This document shows positions 57,141 to 64,000 of a DNA stretch of 64,000 nt, piece by piece. Positions within the stretch are counted from its first letter, which is position 1, and every line of letters begins with the position of its first letter. This DNA is from CAVXFB01 sp963760935. GTDB taxonomy: Bacteria; Planctomycetota; Planctomycetia; Pirellulales; Thermoguttaceae. The stretch covers positions 49,464-113,463 of the forward strand of contig CAVXFB010000001.1 of the NCBI GenBank assembly GCA_963760935.1, written 5' to 3'. A program made the translations under genes and the position numbers. The notes beneath the pieces were generated by a model that saw nothing but the letters and a program-made list of their open reading frames with translations, did not search any database and was not told where the DNA came from.

Positions 57141-59473
57141 ATGGAGTTAATCCGACTCGAAAACATCTATAAGACGTACCATTTGGGCGAAGTCGACGTG
57201 CCCGTGCTGCGGGGCATTTCGCTTTCGATCGCCCGCGGCGAGATGGTTGCGCTGATGGGGGCGTCGGGGTCGGGCAAAACAACGCTGATGAATATCCTCG
57301 GCTGCTTGGACCGTCCCAGCTCGGGATCGTACTGGTTTGACGGCCAGGAAATGAGCCGGCTCACGTCAAACGAACGGGCCGTCGTTCGGGCCGAAAAGCT
57401 GGGCTTCGTCTTCCAGAGCTTCAACCTGCTGCCGCGGACCACGGCTCTGCACAACGTCATGATGCCGCTGGACTATGCGCCCCATCGGCACGCGGTCGGC
57501 GAAGCGCGCGAACTCGCCGAGAGCTTGCTGGAGCGGGTCGGATTGGCCGACCGCAGCCAACACGAGCCGTCGCAAATGTCCGGGGGACAACAGCAGCGCG
57601 TAGCCATCGGCCGGGCACTAGTCAACCACCCCGCACTTGTCTTGGCCGACGAGCCCACCGGCAATCTCGATTCGCACACCAGCGTGGACATCCTCCGGAT
57701 GTTCCAGCAGCTCAATGCCGAGGGCATTACCGTGGTGCTGGTGACGCACGATCCCAAAGTGGCCGCTTACGCGCATCGGACGATCTACATCGCCGACGGG
57801 CTTATCGAAGATGACCAGCGTAACGGAGCACCCGACGGACACCCTCCGATCGCAGCAATTGACATGGCAGCGGCCGGCCATAATGGTGGCGGAAATGGCG
57901 ATGGCCATTCGGTTCGACAAACGCCAGAAGCGGCCGCGGCAAGCAGAAGCCTTGCCCCGTGTGCCGTGGCGACTCTTACCGTCGCCGACGACTCGCCATT
58001 GCCACAACACAGTCGGAGGGTCGAGGGGCGGCGGGTCGATTTATCCTCGCCGGCGCCTGCCAAGGCGAAGACCCATCCGCGCCGCCGCAACATCCCGCTT
58101 GCGGTGCCGGCGACCTTCCGCACGGCCATCGGGGCGTTGCGGCGAGCAACTTGATGCGGTCGGCTTTGACAGCCTTAGGCGTGATTATTGGCGTCAGTGC
58201 CGTGATCGCCATGATGGAGATCGGTCAGGGATCGAAGGCCAAACTGCAAGAGACGATCGCCAGCATGGGCGCGAACACGCTCATGCTGCAATCCGGAGCG
58301 GCCGCCAGCGGCGGAATCACCTTCGGGGCCGGCAGCGTCATGACGCTCACCCCGCAAGACGGCGATGAGATTGCTCGGCAGTGTCCCGCAGTAGAGTACG
58401 TCGCCCCGGTCGTCCGCGCTCGGCCCCAGATTATCTATGGACATCGCAACTGGATTCCGATGAACGTCTACGGCACCACGCCCTCCTTCCTCGCCGTCCG
58501 CGATTGGACCGACATGAAAGAGGGCGATATGTTCACCGATCGCGATGTACGCAATGCCAGCAAGGTGTGTGTCATTGGCGAGACCATCCGCCGCGAATTG
58601 ATCCAGGAAGAATCGGCCGTTGGCAAGGAAATCCGCGTCAAGAACGTTAGCTTCAAAGTAATCGGCGTGCTCCGCCGCAAGGGCGCCAACATGATGGGCA
58701 TGGACCAGGATGATATTTTGATCGCGCCCTGGACCACCGTGAAGTTCCGCGTCAGCGGCACCAGCCAAACCGATGCCGCCCAAAGCGCAGCCGGCACTTC
58801 CGCCACCAGCAATCAGGTCAACACCCTCAATAACCTCTACCCCGGCACAACGTCCCTATATTCGGCCCCATCGGCCACTCAAACGGCCGATACACCCCAG
58901 CCGATCCGCTTTACAAACGTCGACCAAATAATGGTCAAAGCAAGGTCGGAGGGCGAGGTACCGCAGGCAATCCAACAGATCACCGAATTGCTGCGCGAGC
59001 GGCATCGCCTCGGGCCCGACGAAAGTGACGACTTCCACATTCGCGACATGGCCGAAATCACCAAGACGCTGGCCTCGACCTCCCAACTGATGAGCGTCCT
59101 GCTGCTGATCGTGGCGCTAATCTCGCTGGTCGTTGGCGGCGTGGGCATCATGAATATCATGCTCGTCTCCGTTACCGAACGAACGCGGGAAATCGGCCTC
59201 CGCATGGCCGTCGGCGCGCGAAGCTACCATATCCTGCGTCAGTTCCTGGTCGAAGCCATCGTGCTCTGTCTATTCGGCGGGGCGCTGGGCATACTATTGG
59301 GACGCGGCATGTCGATGCTTGTCCGCTCGATCATGCACTGGCCCACTCAGAGCTCGCTGCCGGCCATCATCGCCGCGGTCGCCGTCTCGGCCGGCGTTGG
59401 AATAATCTTCGGCTTCTATCCCGCCTGGAAAGCCTCGCGGCTAGACCCGATCGAAGCCCTGCGCTATGAATGA
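57141..59473 (+). CDS. macB: MacB-like ABC exporter (ATPase fused to permease), one frameshift
   Basis: Fused ABC transporter. ATPase domain: MELIRLENIYKTYHLGEV, Walker A GASGSGKTT, Q-loop, signature SGGQQQR, Walker B VLADEPTGNLD. A proline/glycine-rich linker of about 90 residues leads to the permease (LMRSALTALGVIIGVSAVIAMMEIG, periplasmic domain, ISLVVGGVGIMNIMLVSV, WKASRLDPIEALRYE). At 58140-58153 the first frame reads RRAT-stop, the other reads NLMRSALTALG; one missing base restores a fusion of about 777 residues. It may otherwise be two genes. Start at ATG 57141 with GGTGGAG upstream. Substrate could be a peptide or lipoprotein. Confidence 0.93.
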
Positions 59474-59535
59474 CCCGCAGGGCGGATCAATTGCAGTCCT
59501 GGGGCAAATCCTTCCTATTGAATTGGAAGCTACCC

Positions 59536-60951
59536 ATGTGCTTTCGGCCGGTCGCTCTTGCTGTTGCTTGCCTGTTTGCCGCCTTGCCCTTGCGCGCCGC
59601 TGACATCGCTCCGGGGAAGTTTATCCCGTCCGCTGTCGTCGTCTACGGCGGTTACAACAAATGCGGGACCGCCCAGGCAAAAATCGACCGAGTCAATCTC
59701 GCGAAGTTCGATCTTCTGTCCACAGACGTTTCGTTCCAGACCTGCTGGTCATCAGGCGACCTGAACTCGTGGAAATCCTTGAAGGCGATTAACCCACACA
59801 TAAAGATCGTTCTCTACCGGATCGGCCCGGGCGAATACGACACCAGCAAATGGGAAGTCTTGGGAGACGGCTGGACCTGGATGCAACATAACTACGGCGA
59901 CGGTGCCTCGGACCGATGGACGGCCAAGGGAATCACCTACGGAACCTATTTGCAGTCTACCGAGTATCGCAATGAAATGCTGATGCAACTGGGAAATGCG
60001 AACTGGCAGGCGTATTGGTATCAGCGCACTTACAGCGATTGGTGGGGCGGGCAGCAGCTTTTGCCCAACGGGAAGCACGTCGACGCTACGGGCGCTGATG
60101 GCATCTTCAGCGACAACACCACCTATTCTATCCCCTACTGCGGCAGGCGTTTGGTCAAGCTCGGGACTAGGCTGGTAGACAATCCGGTAGGCTACTACCA
60201 AAACGGATCCTGCTTGAACAGCAAGTGGAAGAGCGACATAAACTCCTTCTTCAACAGAGCGGTGCCTTGGCTGGAGAGCAAGGGTCTCATCCTGGTGCCG
60301 AACTTCGGCTGGGTCGAGAACGGGCCAGAGCTAGAGGCCACAGAGCATCCGCCTTTTGCCATCATGGATGAATGTTCCTTTAGCTGCCCTTGGGGATCGT
60401 TCCACACCGAGACCAATTGGAAACGCAAGGTGGACTCGATGCTGTCGCTCAAGAAGGCGCGGGCGTGGATGCACAATGGCCTCAAGGTCTCTACCACCGC
60501 CGCAGGAGCCGCGCGGATGGATGCCGCACATGCGGGTGGCGCCACGGGATGGGATGCCCTGTGGTTTGACCTCTGCAGCTTCCTAATGGGTTACGACGAC
60601 GTGCGCGGCAATGCCTATTTCAGCTACATCCCCGGTGGATACGACCAGGTTCTCTGGTTCGACGAGCTTGATCCGCGCTACCTGCATTTGGGTCGAGCGC
60701 TTGGCCCCTATGCAAAAGTCCAAGGCGTGTATCTGCGGGAGTTTGAGGACGGATGGGCGGCAGCCAATCCCACCACCACCAACGCCACGGGCGTAGCCGT
60801 GCCGCGTGGCCGGGCCAGAGTTGTCACCCACGCCAATCTCAAACAGGCCGACACCGCGACTTTGGTCACGGCTTTTGATCTGCCAGCCCATCGTGGAGTG
60901 ATCCTACTCAAGGAGGGACATTCGATCGGCAATGAAGACAACCAACGGTGA
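59536..60951 (+). CDS. Secreted putative glycoside hydrolase (GHL15-like)
   Basis: 471 residues. Signal peptide FRPVALAVACLFAALPLRA (cleaved after A). The mature part has KFDLLSTDVSFQT, INPHIKIVLYRIG, GADGIFSDNTTY, KGLILVPNFGW, IMDECSFSCPW and GGATGWDALWFDL segments, which fit a TIM-barrel hydrolase of the hypothetical family 15 (GHL15) as I recall it; the Asp in DGIFSDN and the Glu in MDECSF are candidate catalytic acids. Six to seven Cys could form disulfides. Start ATG 59536 with GGAAG upstream. No sugar-transport genes nearby; perhaps carried with the neighbouring mobile elements, not shown. Confidence 0.7.
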   Translation: MCFRPVALAVACLFAALPLRAADIAPGKFIPSAVVVYGGYNKCGTAQAKIDRVNLAKFDLLSTDVSFQTCWSSGDLNSWKSLKAINPHIKIVLYRIGPGEYDTSKWEVLGDGWTWMQHNYGDGASDRWTAKGITYGTYLQSTEYRNEMLMQLGNANWQAYWYQRTYSDWWGGQQLLPNGKHVDATGADGIFSDNTTYSIPYCGRRLVKLGTRLVDNPVGYYQNGSCLNSKWKSDINSFFNRAVPWLESKGLILVPNFGWVENGPELEATEHPPFAIMDECSFSCPWGSFHTETNWKRKVDSMLSLKKARAWMHNGLKVSTTAAGAARMDAAHAGGATGWDALWFDLCSFLMGYDDVRGNAYFSYIPGGYDQVLWFDELDPRYLHLGRALGPYAKVQGVYLREFEDGWAAANPTTTNATGVAVPRGRARVVTHANLKQADTATLVTAFDLPAHRGVILLKEGHSIGNEDNQR

Positions 60952-61011
60952 CAGAAAAGGTAACGGGAACCGTTCCCTTCATCGCTTTCGCCTGGGAAAC
61001 GGTTCCTGATA

Positions 61012-62554
61012 CGAATGGCACTCGGTTAAGCCGTAACGTCAAGGCACATATTGGTATAGACAAGAGGGGCCTCCTCTGTCAATGAGCGTTTGTTCCGAGC
61101 AAAGGACAACGCTTGTTTGGCAAGGAGGCCACTATGTCTCATCGTACTCCAGGACGGATTTCGCACCAGATCAGTTCTCTGCGAGAGCAATTCGATAACG
61201 CGCCCGGTCTGTCCTTCAGCGGCTGGTTGGCGGCGGAGCAGGTCCAGCGGCTGCTGCGGGAGGCAGGCATCGATTTTCGCGAGCGGCTCTATACGCCATT
61301 GCGAACGATGTGGATTTTCCTCTCGCAGGTCTTCAGTTCGGACCACTCCTGCCGCGAAGCGGTGGCACGCTTCATCGCTTTTTTGCTGGCCAGCGGCGAG
61401 GCTCCCTGTGCCGCAGAAACGAGCAGCTACTGCGAGGCTCGCCAGAAGTTGCCCGAAGCGGTCTTCGCACGTCTGGTTCAGGAGACGGGTCGCCAGTCCC
61501 ATGACGCGGCGCCGGAAAAATGGCTGCTCCACGGGCGGCGGGTGAAAATCGTCGACGGCACCACCGTTTCCATGCCTGATACGCCAGAGAATCAGCAAGC
61601 TTTTCCCCAAGCGGGCACGCAGAGGCCTGGCGTGGGATTTCCTATCGCGCGATTGGTGGTCGTATTTTCGTTGGCCGTGGGCACGGCCGTGGATATGGCA
61701 ATGGGCAAGTACAAGGGCAAACAGACCGGAGAGATTTCACTGTTTTGCCACTTGAAAGACGCACTTTTGCCGGGGGAAATCATCCTCGGCGATCGGGTTT
61801 ACAGTTCGTTTTTCGACATCGTCATGCTTCAGCGGCGCGGCGTCGACGTGGTGGTGCGGAAACACCAATTGCGAAGTTCGGACTTTCGTCGCGGAGAGCG
61901 CTTGGGGAAAAACGATCACCGCATCGAATGGCCCAGACCGGTTCAGCGGCCCGAATGGATGGATGCGGCGACGTACCAAAGCCTGCCGACGACGCTGCAA
62001 CTGCGGGAAGTGAAGGTGCAAAGTCACCAACGCGGCCAACGGGTGCGAGAGCTGATTGTGGTGACCACGCTGTGGGACGCCGATCAATTCCCCGCTGACG
62101 ACTTGGCCTCCCTTTATCGCGCACGGTGGCACGCGGAACTTGACCTGCGTTCGCTGAAGACCACCCTGCAAATGGATGTGTTGCGCTGCAAAACTCCCGA
62201 GATGGTCCGCAAGGAAGTGTGGACGCACCTCTTGGCGTACAACTTGGTTCGCACCGTCATCGCTCGGGCTGCGGAACGTCACGATCTCCTTCCTCGGGAA
62301 ATCAGCTTCAAAGGCGCGTTGCAAACCATGAACGCCTTTCGCGACTATCTGATGATGGGCCGGACAGTCTCTCCGGTCTGGGCCGAGACCTTGCTGGCTG
62401 CCATCGCCCAACACCGAGTTGCGGACCGTCCCGATCGCGTCGAGCCGCGGGCTCTCAAGCGACGGCCGAAACCCCACGATCTACTCACTATCCCGCGACA
62501 GGAAGCCCGAACACGGTTGCTGCTAATAGATTCCGCTTAACCGAGTGCCATTCG
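61012..62554 (+). mobile_element. Complete IS4-like insertion sequence
   Basis: 1543 bases. Terminal inverted repeats are 20 bp and perfect: CGAATGGCACTCGGTTAAGC (61012-61031) and its mirror at 62535-62554. One transposase gene fills it and its stop lies in the right repeat. Both ends and the target duplication are intact, which points to a recent, possibly active insertion. Its right end abuts the left end of the IS110-type element. Confidence 0.95.
61134..62540 (+). CDS. IS4-family DDE transposase
   Basis: 468 residues. The DDE residues are visible: Asp in KIVDGTTVSMPD, Asp in ILGDRVYSSFFD, and Glu in the Y-(2)-R-(3)-E-(6)-K signature (YRARWHAELDLRSLK). N-terminal half is a DNA-binding/helical region (FRERLYTPLRTMWIFLSQVFSSDHSCREAV). 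The ribosome site AAGGAGG is 7 bases before ATG 61134. Unlike many neighbours it has no frameshift. The family makes DNA hairpins and moves by cut-and-paste; here one copy only is in view. Confidence 0.96.
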   Translation: MSHRTPGRISHQISSLREQFDNAPGLSFSGWLAAEQVQRLLREAGIDFRERLYTPLRTMWIFLSQVFSSDHSCREAVARFIAFLLASGEAPCAAETSSYCEARQKLPEAVFARLVQETGRQSHDAAPEKWLLHGRRVKIVDGTTVSMPDTPENQQAFPQAGTQRPGVGFPIARLVVVFSLAVGTAVDMAMGKYKGKQTGEISLFCHLKDALLPGEIILGDRVYSSFFDIVMLQRRGVDVVVRKHQLRSSDFRRGERLGKNDHRIEWPRPVQRPEWMDAATYQSLPTTLQLREVKVQSHQRGQRVRELIVVTTLWDADQFPADDLASLYRARWHAELDLRSLKTTLQMDVLRCKTPEMVRKEVWTHLLAYNLVRTVIARAAERHDLLPREISFKGALQTMNAFRDYLMMGRTVSPVWAETLLAAIAQHRVADRPDRVEPRALKRRPKPHDLLTIPRQEARTRLLLIDSA

Positions 62555-62596
62555 TTCCTGATACTATAACCGCCGCATGTTGAGGCCCCTTGCTGG

Positions 62597-62642
62597 TGGA
62601 GTAGGATGGAGACTCGTAACAGTCCATCTTTTCTCCACCAAA
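62597..62642 (+). other. Hairpin in the 5' non-coding part of the IS110-type element
   Basis: TGGTGGAG...CTCCACCA pair outside and GATGGAGACT...AGTCCATC inside, forming a strong stem just before the ribosome site of the transposase. It could regulate transposase translation or be part of a folded left end. Confidence 0.65.
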
Positions 62643-62657
62643 CAAGGAGACCTGTTC

Positions 62658-63659
62658 ATGTGGTACGTTGGTATCGATCTACACCGTGAGACTATTGTGA
62701 TGGCGGCCGTAAACGACGCGGGTGAAGCCACCAAACCGACGACGATTCGCTGCGAAGACACCGCTGCCATCGTTGAGGCAGTTCAACAGTGGAAACGTTT
62801 CCGCGCGGTCATCGAGGCCAGCGCCACCTATCGCTGGCTCTACGACCTGCTCGCCCCGTACGGCACGATCCTGTTGGCCCATCCCTTACGTCTCCGCGCC
62901 ATGGTACAGCGGCGCAGCAAAACCGACAAGTTGGATGCACAGTTGCTCGCCAATCTGCTGCGGATCAACCAGATTCCACTGGCCTATATTCCACCAGAAC
63001 CCTACCAGCAGTTGCGCGATCTGACGCGCCGCCGCGCGGCTGGGCCGCGAATTGGCCGAGGCAAAGATTCAACTGCGGGCCTTGCTGGCCAGGCGAAATC
63101 GGCAATCGCCCTACCGAACGCCCTTCGGTGTGCGCGGTTTGGCTTGGTTTCGCGGTCAAGACTTCGGCTGGATCGAAAATCTTGTCCGCGACGAGCTGTT
63201 GGCGCGGCTGAGACACTTTGGCCGACAAGCAACGATCATTGACGAGCACCTCGAGCGGATGGCAACGCAGTTTCCACAAAGGGAGGCGTTGACCGACATT
63301 CACGGCATTGGCCTGTACTCGGCACTATTGATCGTGGCCGAACTCGGCGAGCCGGAGCGCTTTCACGCCGCCAAACAAGTCGGGGCTTACGCCGGACTAA
63401 CTTGCCGCGTGCACCAGTCGGGCGGACATTGTTATCGAGGATCGATCACCCGGCAAGGATCGAGCTGGTTGCGCTGGATTCTCGTCGAGGCCGCCATGAA
63501 GGCCATTCGCCAGGACGCCGCACTGAAAAACTTCTACACGCGGGTGCGCAAGCGGTCCGGCGCAAAGATTCGCGGGTGGCGGTTGCCCGCAAGCTGGCGG
63601 AGATTTGTTGGAAGCGGCTGCGACGTTGGCACCACGAACATGCCAGCCAAGTCGCCTAG
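62658..63659 (+). CDS. IS110/IS1111-type DEDD transposase, two frameshifts
   Basis: About 333 residues after correction. N-terminal RuvC-like DEDD domain: YVGIDLHRETIVMAAV (first Asp), VIEASATYRWLYDLL (Glu), SKTDKLDAQLLANLL (two Asp). C-terminal Tnp_IS116 domain: LTDIHGIGLYSALLIVAEL, FHAAKQVGAYAGL and the Ser-bearing RQGSSWLRWILVEAA, where the serine nucleophile is expected. Frame changes near 63030-63045 and 63566-63573; the last correct frame ends ARVAVARKLAEICWKRL...SQVA at 63659. AAGGAG lies 7 bases before ATG 62658. The enzyme would use a guide RNA if like its studied relatives. Confidence 0.9.
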
Positions 63660-64000
63660 AGAAAGACGAGATCGCGCACGAGTACGGTCGCTGCTGGCCC
63701 GCAAAGGTGTCTCGTGAGACGCTGGGTTTGCACTGCGTTCCTGATTGGGCACTGCGGCCGTGAACAGTACAATATGCGACGGGCCTCGGCCTGGACGGCA
63801 CGAATGGGTGACTACACAGTGCGCGAAGTAACGATAAACGGAGTTGGCAGTCCATGCCGGAGCCTTTCGGCGAATCCATTCGCCGACCAGGGCGCTCATT
63901 GCCGCCCCTGGACCCCGGCTAGCCTCTCTCCGTTCCGATGTTGTTATGATCCTGGAAAATCCGAAAATCCGGGCCTTGACTCCGCGGCGGTTATGGGTGA
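63660..64000 (+). ncRNA. Candidate guide (bridge/seek) RNA region of the IS1111-like element
   Basis: No gene; the 3' non-coding part of the IS element. Two neat hairpins are present: TCGGCGAA-TCCA-TTCGCCGA (63867-63886) and CCAGGG...CCCTGG (63887-63911). In IS1111-type elements the target-guiding RNA is reported from this location. I infer the possibility from position and folding only; exact ends and guide loops are not defined here. Confidence 0.45.

Larger units (their letters stand above)
61003..62563. repeat. Nine-base target-site duplication TTCCTGATA
   Basis: TTCCTGATA occurs at 61003-61011 and again at 62555-62563, exactly outside the terminal inverted repeats of the IS4-like element. 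A duplication of 9 bases fits an IS4-family insertion. Confidence 0.92.
62564..64000 (+). mobile_element. IS110-family (IS1111-like) element, right end at or beyond the window edge
   Basis: Subterminal inverted repeats ATAACCGCCGC (62566-62576) and GCGGCGGTTAT (63984-63994) bracket one DEDD transposase gene. Left non-coding space is about 80 bases, right about 325. Subterminal repeats and the larger 3' non-coding region are the layout of the IS1111 subgroup. No target duplication is expected. The left end touches or lies inside the right target duplication of the IS4-like element. Confidence 0.8.

Noticed and set aside
57141..59473. Two separate genes for ATPase and permease
   Set aside because: The permease part lacks a clear own start or ribosome site and the linker plus one-base break fits a MacB fusion; not fully excluded.

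Overview
The window reads as a chromosomal stretch of a planctomycete (Pirellulales-like), probably from a metagenome or draft assembly. The signs are an N-terminal LESRHLLSA-type motif on a beta-helix surface protein, a relic of a PEP-CTERM sorting signal, Ser/Thr kinases of planctomycete type (one with a zinc ribbon), several HEAT/TPR secreted proteins, a Tat-exported TIM-barrel-like pair, a multiheme cytochrome fused to HEAT/TPR repeats, and many toxin-antitoxin-like and nucleotidyltransferase pairs in a GC-rich background. No rRNA, tRNA or CRISPR array was seen.

Layout. 0-8 kb: 3' part of zwf, a PIN toxin/antitoxin pair, a tRNA-dihydrouridine synthase, carB and argH. 8-19 kb: HEAT/receiver-like protein, sigma-54 activator, MntA/HepT pair, ccsA-hemA, Ser/Thr kinase, hypA-hypB, PII, ruvB, DUF1877 protein. 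19-31 kb: ankyrin protein, surface protein, two tandem Tat paralogues, octaheme cytochrome-TPR protein, STAS plus SpoIIE-type phosphatase, HEAT protein. 31-39 kb: membrane glycosyltransferase genes, flippase-like protein, second kinase, truB, nucleotidyltransferase pair. 39-47 kb: ftsK, esterase, NusG paralogue, tsaB, phosphoesterase. 47-52 kb: yidC and mnmE split by a REP-flanked RAYT transposase. 52-60 kb: giant TPR protein, then a MarR-MacA-MacB operon with a readable promoter/operator, and a glycoside-hydrolase-like protein. 61-64 kb: an intact IS4-like element with a 9-bp target duplication, abutting an IS110/IS1111-type element with subterminal repeats and a long 3' non-coding region.

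Quality. At least 13 genes, including carB, truB, ftsK, yidC and mnmE, need one or two single-base frame changes to give a normal product. Because these are mostly essential, full-length and otherwise conserved, I read most as sequencing or assembly indels rather than pseudogenes, and I give each gene its reconstructed full span.

How genes work together. CcsA/HemA form a heme-related operon. STAS and PAS-SpoIIE look like a partner-switching pair. GT2 and GT-C form a translationally overlapped envelope-glycan pair. MarR-MacA-MacB is a self-regulated export operon. The best candidates for unusual biology are the RAYT/REP cassette inside the yidC-mnmE linkage, the possible guide RNA of the IS1111-type element, nested inverted-repeat elements with a shared core, and the PDZ-containing YidC.
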